Below, piece after piece: positions 52,833-62,174 of a stretch of 64,000 nucleotides of DNA. The position numbers were made by a program, and so were the translations under genes. Origin of the DNA: Hornefia butyriciproducens. Lineage in GTDB: Bacteria; Bacillota; Clostridia; Peptostreptococcales; Anaerovoracaceae. Location: assembly GCF_009695915.1 (NCBI RefSeq), contig NZ_VUMZ01000008.1:62001-126000 (forward strand), written 5' to 3'. The notes under the pieces are model-generated. The model did no database searches, had not been told where the DNA came from, and was given only the letters and a program-made list of their open reading frames with translations. Each line of letters begins with the position of its first letter. Within the stretch, counting starts at the first letter, position 1.

Positions 52833-54268
52833 AACTGATATTCGAAATCGGTTCGGAAGGCAGAAAGCTGTCCCTTCTTCCGGAATGCGACGTTCCGGAG
52901 ACGGCTGTTCCGGAGAAACTGAAACGCAGAAGCGAGCTTCATCTCCCTCACCTTTCGGAGAATGAGATCAGCCGTCACTATACAAAACTTGCTAAGCGTA
53001 CACACGGTGTGAACGACGGATTCTATCCACTGGGTTCCTGTACGATGAAGTACAACCCCAAGGTCAACGAGGAAACCGCCGCACTGAAGGGCTTCACCCG
53101 GGTTCATCCTCTGCAGAGGGAGGACACGGTACAGGGCAGCCTGGAAGTCATCAAGACCATTTCCGATTCCCTGTGCGAAATTGCCGGAATGGACGCCTTC
53201 ACGATGCAGCCGGCAGCCGGCGCTCACGGTGAGTTCACAGGATTGCTGCTGATCAAAGCATACCATACGGACCACAATGACAGCAGGCGCACCAAGATCA
53301 TCGTTCCGGACTCCGCTCACGGCACCAACCCCGCTAGTGCGGCCATGTGCGGCTACGAAATCGTCAGCATCCCCTCCGCAGAGGACGGATGCGTGGATTT
53401 GGACGCCCTGCGGGCAGCGGTCGGCGAGGATACTGCGGGTCTGATGCTGACCAATCCGAACACCGTCGGGCTTTTTGACAAAAACATTACGGAGATTACC
53501 AGAATCGTCCACGAGGCGGGCGGTCTCTGCTATTATGACGGCGCAAATCTGAACGCCGTCATGGGACTTGTTCGTCCGGGCGACATGGGCTTCGACTGTG
53601 TCCATATCAACCTGCACAAAACCTTTTCCACGCCTCACGGCGGCGGAGGACCGGGAAGCGGTCCGGTGGGCTGCAAGGAATTCCTGAAGCCCTTCCTGCC
53701 GGGTTATCAGATTACGGTGGACGACAGCGGAATGTACCATTACTCGGTCGGCGACAAAACCGTAGGTGCGGTCAAACAGTTCCACGGGAACTTCTCCGTG
53801 GTTGTCAGAGCCCTGACCTATATTCTGTTCCTCGGGAAGGAAGGAATTCCGGAGGCATCCTCGAACGCTGTGCTGAACGCGAATTACATGCGGAAGAAAC
53901 TAGACGACCTGTACACCATGGCTTATGACACCACCTGTATGCACGAGTTCGTCATGGATCTGTCGGAACTGAAGCACCGGACGGGCTGCTCGGCGCTGGA
54001 CGTTGCCAAGGGTCTGCTGGACTACGGCATTCATCCGCCGACAATGTACTTCCCTCTGATCGTGCACGAGGCGCTGATGGTCGAACCTACGGAAACGGAG
54101 CCGCGGGAGGTTCTGGACGAGGCAATCGAGGTTCTGCGCAAGCTTTATGAAACCGCAGAATCGGATCCGGAGTCCCTGCACAGCGCGCCCCATACGACGG
54201 TCATCGGCCGTCCGGACGAGGTCGGAGCCGCTCGGCATCCAATCGTGCGTTATATCTGGGAGGACTGA
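52829..54268 (+). CDS. gcvPB: Glycine dehydrogenase (decarboxylating) subunit 2
   Basis: A 479-residue PLP-bearing beta subunit. ATG 52829 overlaps the gcvPA stop and has GGAGG 6 bp upstream. The PLP lysine is Lys264 in INLHKTFSTPHGGGGPGSGP. Other family blocks are GFYPLGSCTMKYNP, MQPAAGAHGEF, DSAHGTNPASAAM and HPPTMYFPLIVHEALMVEPTETE. It decarboxylates glycine and loads the H protein. Confidence 0.97.
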   Translation: MKLIFEIGSEGRKLSLLPECDVPETAVPEKLKRRSELHLPHLSENEISRHYTKLAKRTHGVNDGFYPLGSCTMKYNPKVNEETAALKGFTRVHPLQREDTVQGSLEVIKTISDSLCEIAGMDAFTMQPAAGAHGEFTGLLLIKAYHTDHNDSRRTKIIVPDSAHGTNPASAAMCGYEIVSIPSAEDGCVDLDALRAAVGEDTAGLMLTNPNTVGLFDKNITEITRIVHEAGGLCYYDGANLNAVMGLVRPGDMGFDCVHINLHKTFSTPHGGGGPGSGPVGCKEFLKPFLPGYQITVDDSGMYHYSVGDKTVGAVKQFHGNFSVVVRALTYILFLGKEGIPEASSNAVLNANYMRKKLDDLYTMAYDTTCMHEFVMDLSELKHRTGCSALDVAKGLLDYGIHPPTMYFPLIVHEALMVEPTETEPREVLDEAIEVLRKLYETAESDPESLHSAPHTTVIGRPDEVGAARHPIVRYIWED

Positions 54269-54271
54269 TCT

Positions 54272-55282
54272 ATGATCAGAAGACTGCTCTGGATGCGCAC
54301 TGAAAATACTTATCCATACCGCAATCTGGCGACGGAAGAATATCTGACCATGAATGTGAAGGACGGCGAGTGCATCCTGTATCTGTGGCAGAACAGACAC
54401 ACGGTCGTGATCGGGAAGAATCAGAACTGCTGGAAGGAATGTAAAGTCAGCCGCCTGGAAGAGGACGGCGGATATCTGGTACGCCGCCTCTCCGGAGGCG
54501 GCGCGGTTTTCCACGATCTGGGGAATCTGAACTTCACTTTCTGTGTGAAAGCCGGGGATTATGATCTGAACCGGCAGCTGGATGTCATTCTCCTGGCGGT
54601 CAGGAAACTCGGCATGAACGCCGAGCGAACCGGCCGCAACGATATCACCGTTGACAGGCGCAAGTTCTCCGGCAATGCTTTTCTGCGTGTCGGCGACCAG
54701 TGCTACCATCACGGTACGCTGATGCTGAATGTGAACGGCGCGGACATGGCAAAGTATCTGAATGTGGACAAAAAAAAGCTGGCCTCCAAAGGAGTCGATT
54801 CTGTACGCTCCCGGGTCGCCAGTCTGATTGAGTTCCGCCCGGATATCACGGTGGAAATGATGACGGAGGCCCTCGTATCATCCTTTTCGGAGGTCTACGG
54901 TCTGCCCTGTGAGAAGTTCCAGGACAGTTCTCTTCCACAAAATGAAATTCAGAAGCTCACGGAGAAGTTCGAGTCCTGGGAATGGAAGTACGGCCGCAAG
55001 ATCCCCTTTGAATACGAAATCTCTGACCGGTTCGACTGGGGCGATGTTCAGCTTCAGTTCCACGTGAACGGCGGCGTCATCCGTGAGATAAATTTCTATT
55101 CAGACGCCATGGACCAGGCGGCAGTTTCTTTGTTCGCGGAGTCTCTTACAGGCTGCCGCTACACGGAGGCTGATATGGCCGCAGCCATTGAGTCCGTCAG
55201 GATCCCGGAGAATGCAGCGCCGGCAGAAATCGCCAGCGCCATGAAAAAAGATATCACTGACCTGATAAGGGAGAAAATATAG
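54272..55282 (+). CDS. lplA: Lipoate-protein ligase
   Basis: A 336-residue ligase that activates lipoate and attaches it to GcvH. Signature RRLSGGGAVFHDLGNLNF at about residue 70, NDITVDRRKFSGNA with the catalytic Lys, and HGTLMLN are present, with an accessory C-terminal domain. It starts 3 bp after gcvPB. No de novo lipoate synthesis gene is near, so the cell may depend on scavenged lipoate. Confidence 0.94.
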   Translation: MIRRLLWMRTENTYPYRNLATEEYLTMNVKDGECILYLWQNRHTVVIGKNQNCWKECKVSRLEEDGGYLVRRLSGGGAVFHDLGNLNFTFCVKAGDYDLNRQLDVILLAVRKLGMNAERTGRNDITVDRRKFSGNAFLRVGDQCYHHGTLMLNVNGADMAKYLNVDKKKLASKGVDSVRSRVASLIEFRPDITVEMMTEALVSSFSEVYGLPCEKFQDSSLPQNEIQKLTEKFESWEWKYGRKIPFEYEISDRFDWGDVQLQFHVNGGVIREINFYSDAMDQAAVSLFAESLTGCRYTEADMAAAIESVRIPENAAPAEIASAMKKDITDLIREKI

Positions 55283-55284
55283 TT

Positions 55285-56673
55285 ATGGAAAAATACGATC
55301 TGATTATCATCGGCGCCGGACCGGGAGGCTACGAGGCCGCCATCGATGCGGCAAAGACATACAAAATGAAGGTGGCGCTGATTGAAAACCGCCAGCTGGG
55401 AGGGACCTGCCTGAACCGCGGGTGCATCCCCACAAAGACGCTTCTCCACACTGCCGCGCTGTACCACGAGGTTAAAGCGCACGGTGAAGAGCTCGGTCTG
55501 ACCGGCACTGACGGCGACGGATTCGATCTGGAAAAAATACAGGAACGCAAAAATGCTGTTCTGGATCAGCTCCGGGGCGGCATCGCGATGCTGATGAAGT
55601 CGAATAAAATCGCAGTCTACAACGGCACCGGAACTGTTCTCGACAGGGGTCGCGTCCGCGTGGAACTTACGGAAGGCGGAACGGAGGAGCTGGAGGGCTC
55701 CAATATCATGATCGCCACGGGTTCTGTCCCTTCGCTTCCCCCGATTCCGGGCGCAGATCAGGATGGCGTGGTAACCAGCGATCAGATGCTGGACTGGAGC
55801 CGGCCGCTGAACAGCCTGCTTATCGTGGGCGGAGGCGTTATCGGCTGCGAGTTCGCATCGGTGTTCAGTTCTCTGGGCGTCAAAGTGACGATTGTAGAAG
55901 CTCTGGACCGCATCATCGCCAACATGGATAAGGAAATCGGCCAGAATCTGAAAATGCTGATGAAACGTGTCAAGGGAATCGACGTCCACACTAAGTCCAC
56001 AGTAACGGAAATCCGAAAAGGCGAAGACGGAATGGTCTGCTGTTTTACAGAGAAGGACAAACCCGTGGAGGTCACCGCGGATCTGATCCTGATTTCCATC
56101 GGCCGCAGAGCTTACACCGAAGGGCTCTTTTCTGAGGAATCCTCGGAGGAAATCCGAACGATGAAAATGGAAAAAGGCCGTATTCTGGTTGATTCTCACT
56201 TCCAGACCTCTGTTCCGGGCATCTACGCCATCGGCGATGTCATCGGCGGCATCCAGCTCGCCCATGTGGCAACCGCAGAGGGACGCTCTGCCGTCGCCGC
56301 CATGAATGGCGCAGAACCACCGGTAGACATGAACACGATCCCCTCCTGCATCTACACCAATCCCGAAATCGCCAGTGTCGGCATCAGCGCGGAGCACGCC
56401 AAGGCACAGGGAATCGAAATCACCTCCCAGAAATACCCGATGGGCGGCAACGGAAAATCTATCCTGTCACTTCAGGAGCGCGGCTTCATCAAAGTCATCG
56501 CAGACGCCGGCTCCCACAAAATCCTCGGCGCCCAGATGATGTGCGCCCGGGCAACGGACATGATCAGCCAGTTCTCCCAGGCCATCGTCAGCGGTCTGAC
56601 CCTGGAGGACATGGCTAAAACCATCTACCCCCACCCGACCTTCAGCGAAGGAATCGGCGAAGCGCTGAAATAG
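55285..56673 (+). CDS. lpdA: Dihydrolipoyl dehydrogenase (glycine cleavage L protein)
   Basis: A 462-residue flavoenzyme that reoxidises the lipoyl arm of GcvH with NAD. FAD motif GAGPGGYEAA, redox-active disulfide GGTCLNRGCIPTK, NAD motif GGGVIGCEFA, YAIGDVIGG and the active-site HPTFSEG with catalytic His and Glu are all present. It is the last gene of the operon and overlaps no neighbour. Confidence 0.97.
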   Translation: MEKYDLIIIGAGPGGYEAAIDAAKTYKMKVALIENRQLGGTCLNRGCIPTKTLLHTAALYHEVKAHGEELGLTGTDGDGFDLEKIQERKNAVLDQLRGGIAMLMKSNKIAVYNGTGTVLDRGRVRVELTEGGTEELEGSNIMIATGSVPSLPPIPGADQDGVVTSDQMLDWSRPLNSLLIVGGGVIGCEFASVFSSLGVKVTIVEALDRIIANMDKEIGQNLKMLMKRVKGIDVHTKSTVTEIRKGEDGMVCCFTEKDKPVEVTADLILISIGRRAYTEGLFSEESSEEIRTMKMEKGRILVDSHFQTSVPGIYAIGDVIGGIQLAHVATAEGRSAVAAMNGAEPPVDMNTIPSCIYTNPEIASVGISAEHAKAQGIEITSQKYPMGGNGKSILSLQERGFIKVIADAGSHKILGAQMMCARATDMISQFSQAIVSGLTLEDMAKTIYPHPTFSEGIGEALK

Positions 56674-57238
56674 GCGACGCGGGTTGGCGAGGAGCGTCCG
56701 AGTAACACGAGGAGCAGCGGGCGCGAAGACTGGCGAGCGACGGGTTGGCGAGGAGGCAGTCGGATGCCTTTGTACTAAAAAACAAAGCCAATGCATAACA
56801 AACTTCAACATAAAGGAATACGGCGGTGATCCGATGGATGGGCCGCCGTTTCCTATTGCAAAATCAAACTGATTCATTGTCGCATTCGGGATAATTTGAA
56901 CTATATGTTCATATTATGACCGTTTCGAGTTAGATGGCAGACGAGGTTGCCACATTTTTGGTTTTTTTCGAGAAATGTGGCAGATTTTCCGACCGATGGG
57001 CTTTAAGGAGGCTTCGTTATCGTCAATTTACGATGTGATGTATCAGTTCCGACCAAATCGAATCATACCGGTAGGTATTGCAGATCGGGGAATGACAGAT
57101 ATTAGAGTTTGCGGCCAGTTGCGGGGAGTCGGCCGGTCAGTCGCGAGTGCTGTTGGTCGCGTGGGGAGGCAGCCAGCCGGTCGCAAATACAACGCCTGCG
57201 TAAGTGCCGCCGCCCGCTCGAAAGTCAGACGACCGGCC
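56674..57238. other. 565-bp intergenic region with repeats and inverted repeats
   Basis: No gene is supported. GGGTTGGCGAGGAG occurs twice near 56,690 and 56,745. ACGGCGG/CCGCCGT near 56,820-56,855 could terminate the gcv operon. A perfect 10-bp inverted repeat TGCCACATTT/AAATGTGGCA lies at 56948-56982. GC-rich degenerate repeats (GTCGGCCGGTCAGTCGC and similar) fill 57,110-57,230. Confidence 0.6.
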
Positions 57239-59569
57239 TCAATCCATATTCTTCAAGGCTCGGGCCATGGGGATTTTTCGTATTCGACGCATCAGTAGTT
57301 TATGTATCAGGAAATACGCTGCCAGACCGATTGCCATCATTTCCGGATAGATGCGGTGCGGAATATAAAATGGAATCCAGCCTGTCATGCTGAGAAGAAA
57401 TGATTTCCACAACGCCCGGAGCAGTAGCGTACTGAGGAATGTACTGAAAACCAGCGCCAGCACTACGACAATTCCGGTAGCGCGATTGTACAGCTTCGCA
57501 ACCTCTTCATCCGAATATCCCAGAATTTTAATCATGGAAATCGCGTCACTGTTTTTGTTCACAATCAGCTGCGCCAGAAGATAAATAATCAGCATGTACA
57601 GAAGTACCGAAAACCCGGTGAGGACATCAAATATCCTGCCCATAGAATCTTCCAACTGGTTAGAAACCTTTTTCAGGTCAGATTCCGTAATCACCGTCGA
57701 AACATATTTGTCCTTCAGGTCGCGAATCTTCAGGTCGGAAAAATAGCCGTTGAAGTATCCGCCGTATTCCTGGAAAGTCGCTTCAAACGCAGGCCGCGAC
57801 ATGAACAGTGCGAAACCGATATCGTAATCATATTTCCCGGCAATGCGGAAACTGTACTTTTTACCGCTGTATTTTTCCCGAAGCGTAATCCGGTCTCCGA
57901 CCTTCAGGCCATATTTCTCCATATAGCCGCTGGAAGCAATCACCTCGCTGTCCCTATCCGGCAGCTCCAGATCCAAATAGATAGAATCATAGCGAATTCC
58001 GTAAACACTGATTTCATCTTTTTCATTAACTTTCAGCGACTTCAGGGCATACTTCTCTGCATTGTGCGTACGAACCGGAACGGGTGCTTTCAGTACATAC
58101 TGATAGCGGGCAATCTGGGATTTATCCACCAGACTGCTGTAATGAGAAATCAGCGGCTGAAGCATCAGGCCGAACAAAAGCAGTACACTGGCGAAAAAGA
58201 TACCAACTGCCATGATCAGATATGCCGTGCGATTTTGCAGAATGATTCGGAGGCGAAAGCGGGACAGGAACGGCAGTCGCAGCGAACGGTCATTCCGACT
58301 GTCGCGGTATCCGTCGCAGTGCGGGTCACGATGCGAGCCATAGGGTCCGACGCGACCCATGTCGCGGCGCCCGTCGTAGTGTAGGTCGCGGTGCACATTG
58401 CGGTGCAAGTCGCGGCGCAGAAACTGCAGCGGTCCGATCCGAAATGTCCAGTGCAGCACAAGGGCGTCGATAATCGTGATCAGAATGCAGGGAATCACTG
58501 TAGTCAGAAGGAAAGCGGTCCCGCTCCACAGCGTATGATACGATGTCAGAGAATAACTGTTGTAGTACAGGTCCGCCATATAGCCCTTTATCACCGTGTA
58601 GCCGAGAAGATTTCCCGTCAATGCGGCCGCCAGCGTCACTATCGTTGGAAGAGCCAGATAATGCCGCAGCATTTCACCCCGCGTATATCCGGACGCCCGA
58701 AGCGTACCGATAGCTCCGGCTTCCCGTTCAAGCGTCGTCCTGGTTGTGACGCCGAAGATAAAGCCCATGACCACGATGATGATATACAGAAACGTGATAA
58801 ACATACTGCGGTCTCCGCCCATGTCGTCACCGGTAAAATTAATCGCCTGATTATCACCTCTCTGCACCAGATTCTCCACATCACCGTGCTTTACAAGCGT
58901 TCGTCCGATCCGATCCGCCAGTTTGTTCTGCTGCTTTTCAGTCAGACTGCTGTCTTTGTTCTTCCAGGCATACTGATAATGAAGCTGCGATACTCCGAGC
59001 CGCTGAAACCCTTTCGGCGTCGTCACCGCAACCCCGAAGTGCGTCGCGTCAAACATCGTGTCCCCGTTATTCTGAAACAGTGCACTGTAGTCCGCCAGAG
59101 CCACATATCCGCTGACACAGAAGTAATGTCCGCTCACCTTAACAGTATCCCCAACATCAATATCATTGTTCACTGCGAAGAGCCGGTCCAGCGCGATTTC
59201 CCGTGGAGTGGCCGGCATCCTGCCGCGCAGCAGATCCTGCCCGTTTATCTTTGTACGAGATTTAAACACCCGGAGCGTGCGCCCACTCCTCATCGACTCT
59301 TCTTTGTAGTACAAAGGATACACCCTGACGCCGCGGCGTTCAACCGCCCGGATCAGTGACGCATCCGCCTTCTCCTTCATCACAAAATGACCGTCCTCAA
59401 CATTATACTTCTGAAAACTCTGCTTGTAGGCATAGCGCATACTGTCATCTGCGACCAGAAAGCCGGAAACAATCGCGATCGTCATCGACAAAAACAGGAA
59501 AAGGGCAATATACTTGCCCGCTTCTTCCCTCAACTCTCTTCCGATCCTTTTTCTCAATGGATTTTTCAT
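57239..59569 (-). CDS. FtsX/MacB-like ABC transporter permease
   Basis: A 776-residue permease with one N-terminal helix, a large extracytoplasmic domain (about 45-255), three helices, a second extracytoplasmic domain and three final helices, the two-FtsX-domain layout of antimicrobial or lipoprotein exporters. The FtsX signature ERGAGAIGTLRASGYTRGEML-like segment (EREAGAIGTLRASGY) and the second SDAISMIKILGYSDEEVAKLY are clear. A His/Arg/Asp-rich insert (residues about 382-427, HRDLHYDGRRD type) sits in a cytoplasmic loop and is encoded by degenerate DNA repeats. The ATPase gene precedes it on the same strand. Confidence 0.88.
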   Translation of the reverse strand: MKNPLRKRIGRELREEAGKYIALFLFLSMTIAIVSGFLVADDSMRYAYKQSFQKYNVEDGHFVMKEKADASLIRAVERRGVRVYPLYYKEESMRSGRTLRVFKSRTKINGQDLLRGRMPATPREIALDRLFAVNNDIDVGDTVKVSGHYFCVSGYVALADYSALFQNNGDTMFDATHFGVAVTTPKGFQRLGVSQLHYQYAWKNKDSSLTEKQQNKLADRIGRTLVKHGDVENLVQRGDNQAINFTGDDMGGDRSMFITFLYIIIVVMGFIFGVTTRTTLEREAGAIGTLRASGYTRGEMLRHYLALPTIVTLAAALTGNLLGYTVIKGYMADLYYNSYSLTSYHTLWSGTAFLLTTVIPCILITIIDALVLHWTFRIGPLQFLRRDLHRNVHRDLHYDGRRDMGRVGPYGSHRDPHCDGYRDSRNDRSLRLPFLSRFRLRIILQNRTAYLIMAVGIFFASVLLLFGLMLQPLISHYSSLVDKSQIARYQYVLKAPVPVRTHNAEKYALKSLKVNEKDEISVYGIRYDSIYLDLELPDRDSEVIASSGYMEKYGLKVGDRITLREKYSGKKYSFRIAGKYDYDIGFALFMSRPAFEATFQEYGGYFNGYFSDLKIRDLKDKYVSTVITESDLKKVSNQLEDSMGRIFDVLTGFSVLLYMLIIYLLAQLIVNKNSDAISMIKILGYSDEEVAKLYNRATGIVVVLALVFSTFLSTLLLRALWKSFLLSMTGWIPFYIPHRIYPEMMAIGLAAYFLIHKLLMRRIRKIPMARALKNMD

Positions 59570-59663
59570 GCTGTCTCCTCAGTCCTAATCATTTCGGGTT
59601 CGCGGCGGCCGTTACCGTCTCAGAGCCTCAGCATCTGTTATCGTCACGCATCTCCGGCGGCAG

Positions 59664-60362
59664 TTACCACTCCAGATCCGCAGCTCTGAGCTTCGCCGCA
59701 TTGCGCGTGTTTTCCATGATCCTCCCGTCACGCAGACGCAGAACCTGATCCGCCATCCTTCGCAGTGCATCGTTATGCGTCACCAGAATCACGGTAGTCG
59801 CGTACATCTTATTGACATCCTCGATCAACTTCAGAATTTCCCTGGAGGTTTTGTAATCCAGAGCTCCCGTAGGCTCATCGCACAAAAGCACGTCCGGCTT
59901 TTTTACCACCGCACGACCGATGGAGGTTCGCTGCTGCTGTCCTCCGGAGAGCTGATTGAGTTTTTTGTTCCTGTGCTCCCACAGGCCGAGAACCTGCAGC
60001 AGCTCATCCACTGAAAGGGGACGATCGCTCAGATACGCCCCCACCTCGATGTTCTCTCTCACAGTCAGATTCGGAATCAGATTGTACGCTTGGAACACAT
60101 AGCCCAGATGCCTGCGTCGGTAGCGCGACAGGCCGTTCTCGTCCAGCCCGATGATCTCATCTCCTCCGATACAGACCGAACCGCTGTCCACAGTTTCAAT
60201 GCCTCCCAGAATGTTCAGCAGTATAGACTTTCCGGAACCGGAAGGCCCCAGAAGTACACAGATATCGCCCGCCTCAACGCCGCAGGTAATGTCATGCAGA
60301 ACCTCCGTGCGACTCTCCCCATCTCCAAAAGACTTGAAGATGTGATTCATTTCAAGATACAT
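59664..60362 (-). CDS. ABC transporter ATP-binding protein (MacB/LolD-like)
   Basis: A 232-residue ATPase starting at ATG 60362 (GGGAGGG upstream). Walker A GPSGSGKS, signature LSGGQQQR and Walker [13 protein letters not shown] are present. The TGALD extension is typical of the MacB/FtsE family, matching the FtsX-type permease downstream. The 94-bp gap to the permease holds no gene. Confidence 0.93.
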   Translation of the reverse strand: MYLEMNHIFKSFGDGESRTEVLHDITCGVEAGDICVLLGPSGSGKSILLNILGGIETVDSGSVCIGGDEIIGLDENGLSRYRRRHLGYVFQAYNLIPNLTVRENIEVGAYLSDRPLSVDELLQVLGLWEHRNKKLNQLSGGQQQRTSIGRAVVKKPDVLLCDEPTGALDYKTSREILKLIEDVNKMYATTVILVTHNDALRRMADQVLRLRDGRIMENTRNAAKLRAADLEW

Positions 60363-60387
60363 CAGTTTTCCCTCCCAGAATATCTGT

Positions 60388-60957
60388 TCACACTGAAACC
60401 GCAAGCCGATCCAGCGACTTCCCGCAGGTCAGCTGCCGTGTATAGACACGAGTACACTTCCGAAAACGATCGAAGATTTTCCGGGCCTGTTCCTCATCGT
60501 CGTAAACCTTCCAACACCCTGAAAATTTACAGCCCTCTGCACCGTTTTCAATGAACCCCCGCACGTCCTCCGGAGGATAACCCAGAAACAGTCCAATCTC
60601 ATGGGGAAAGCTCCGGTTTCCTTCCAGACGACGCATTCTCTGCATCATCTGGATTAGACATCCGTTCACCGTGTCAGTGCAATAGCCGCAGCTGTTCAGA
60701 ATGCGTCTGGCTCGCGGATCCTCCAGGTCTGATGCGAGGTGAGCCGGACGAAACAGATACAGCATGGCTTTCTCCGCCGAATGACGCAGCGGCAGAATGC
60801 GCAGCCCTTTCGGCGAAAGCATCCGGTTCAGCTCACGCAGATCACGATACAGGGTTTCCCTGTCCTCCACGGCACATGTGAAAATGTTTCCGGTCTTCAG
60901 TCCCGCCAGTGTCGGCGAACAGTGACGAATCAAAAGTTCTTCTGATGTTCTGGTCAT
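60388..60957 (-). CDS. DUF3793 family protein
   Basis: A 189-residue protein with the DUF3793 pattern: an N-terminal HCSPTLAGLKTGNIF, a central YLFRPAHLASDL, EIGLFLGYPPEDVRGFIEN and GCWKVYDDEEQARKIF. These proteins occur beside feoB, DUF2325 and flavodoxin genes in Clostridia and are thought to be linked to iron or redox metabolism; the reaction is unknown. It lies in the same direction as the ABC and feo genes. Confidence 0.85.
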   Translation of the reverse strand: MTRTSEELLIRHCSPTLAGLKTGNIFTCAVEDRETLYRDLRELNRMLSPKGLRILPLRHSAEKAMLYLFRPAHLASDLEDPRARRILNSCGYCTDTVNGCLIQMMQRMRRLEGNRSFPHEIGLFLGYPPEDVRGFIENGAEGCKFSGCWKVYDDEEQARKIFDRFRKCTRVYTRQLTCGKSLDRLAVSV

Positions 60958-61111
60958 ATTCCTTTCCTTCCTGTCTGTATGCCGGTCCGGCGTCTTCCCT
61001 GATGTCCGTCCGCCCGCTTCTCGTCATCCCGCGAGACAGGCGCTCTACGTCCGGCGGCTGTTCTGATGTCCGGCCTCCACTCTTCGCCATCCCGCGAGCG
61101 GACCCGAAGTC

Positions 61112-61390
61112 TTACGCATGCTTTTCCATAATGTCCCTGAGCGATGCCATGGAACTGGAATGGGAGCGCACGATCACCGTATCCTTTCCTTTTGTTCTCG
61201 CCAGAGCGCATTTCACCATCTTATGCGAAACCGTACTGGTAAACAGGACCATCAGGTCCGGGCTTCCGATCTTTCTTTTCATCGCCTCATTATAGTTTAC
61301 AAACACCTTCGCTTTGCAGTTGTACTCCTTGCACAGATCCTTGTACTGACAAATCATGCACTCATTGCCTCCGATGATTACTACGCTCAT
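61112..61390 (-). CDS. DUF2325 family protein
   Basis: A 92-residue protein: MSVVIIGGNECMICQYKDL, SPDLMVLFTSTVSHKM and VIVRSHSSSMASL match the DUF2325 family, small Rossmann-like proteins with conserved Cys found next to feo genes. A GGTTA-N8-TAACC palindrome lies about 50 bp upstream. 60,958-61,111 downstream contains only GC-rich repeats. Confidence 0.85.
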   Translation of the reverse strand: MSVVIIGGNECMICQYKDLCKEYNCKAKVFVNYNEAMKRKIGSPDLMVLFTSTVSHKMVKCALARTKGKDTVIVRSHSSSMASLRDIMEKHA

Positions 61391-61437
61391 TTAGATCCTC
61401 CATTTCCTCAGTCTCGGTCAGTCTGTCCAACGCATTT

Positions 61438-61455
61438 GGTTAAACACCTCTAACC
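61438..61455 (-). promoter_or_regulatory. Candidate DtxR-family operator before the DUF2325 gene
   Basis: GGTTA (61438-61442), 8 bp, TAACC (61451-61455), in the untranslated region upstream of the DUF2325 gene. Its resemblance to iron- or manganese-responsive DtxR boxes, and the adjacent DtxR-type gene, suggest metal control. Confidence 0.45.
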
Positions 61456-61562
61456 TGAGTTTAAAAAAATATATGTTTTCCGAAGTTGAATCTCCGGCAT
61501 TCCCGCTGAGACCTTGCGGGCGCGGGATTCGGCGAAAGCCGAATCCCGGAGCACCAGCACAG

Positions 61563-61913
61563 TTATACAGACGTAAAGTTTTTGTCCGGCATTTCCGTGG
61601 CGACAATGCAGGCAATCGCGTGAATCTCTCCGGAAGTCAGCGCCAGTCCTGTTTTAGGCAGATTGTCCACCAGCGCGTCCACATTTTCCGAGATCCTCCG
61701 TGCGATCTGATATCCGCTGTCGGTCAGATGAACCTTTCCGTACCGCTCCTTCACCAGAAATCCCCGTTCCTGAAGAGATACCAGCATTGTCGACACAGAA
61801 GGCTTCGACACCGACAGTTTTCTGGCGATGCCGGAAGATGATACCTCAGGCGTCTCCTTCGCGATCTCATAAATCGCCAGCAGATATTTAAGATGTGAAC
61901 TCGTGAGCTTCAT
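61563..61913 (-). CDS. DtxR/MntR-family metal-dependent regulator (short form)
   Basis: A 116-residue protein with an N-terminal winged helix (LKYLLAIYEI, SSGIARKLSVSKPSVSTMLVSLQERGFLVKE) and only part of the dimerisation domain (LALTSGEIHAIACIVA). The usual HCxWEH metal-binding motif and SH3 domain are absent, so metal sensing may differ. Its ATG overlaps the FeoB-associated gene stop by 4 bp, so it belongs to the feo operon and probably regulates it. Confidence 0.8.
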   Translation of the reverse strand: MKLTSSHLKYLLAIYEIAKETPEVSSSGIARKLSVSKPSVSTMLVSLQERGFLVKERYGKVHLTDSGYQIARRISENVDALVDNLPKTGLALTSGEIHAIACIVATEMPDKNFTSV

Positions 61914-62107
61914 TTCGCGCCCGCCTTTTTCATTTTCTCCATTCTTTTAAGTTCCTTCTGCATTTTCACCGCGTGGCACGAGCCGCTCATCGAGCAGCCG
62001 GCACACCGGTCACCGCAGGCCTTCGCCGCCCGCTTACCGCGAACGATATGAAAGACGGCCATCGCCATCAATGCCGCGACGATCAGACAAATGATTATAT
62101 CTGTCAT
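61910..62107 (-). CDS. FeoB-associated Cys-rich membrane protein
   Basis: A 65-residue protein starting at ATG 62107 (GAAGGAG upstream). One transmembrane helix (DIIICLIVAALMAMAVFHIV) is followed by a Cys-rich stretch (CGDRCAGCSMSGSC) and a basic tail. Members of this family follow feoB and may deliver or receive ferrous iron at the membrane. Confidence 0.85.
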   Translation of the reverse strand: MTDIIICLIVAALMAMAVFHIVRGKRAAKACGDRCAGCSMSGSCHAVKMQKELKRMEKMKKAGAK

Positions 62108-62174
62108 ATTGCTCACTCCTTCTTCAGATTTGTTATTTCAATCCTGCCGGGCTTCGTCAGTTATTTCGCGCCGC

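Noticed and set aside
55159-56397. A 412-codon open frame on the minus strand, and similar ones at 52,622-53,785 and 41,716-42,462
   Set aside because: They mirror lpdA, gcvPB and the P1 peptidase, which have full family motifs. The shadow proteins are low-complexity.
56975-57298. A 107-codon plus-strand frame after the gcv operon
   Set aside because: It runs through GC-rich repeats and into the antisense of the permease gene, without a ribosome site.
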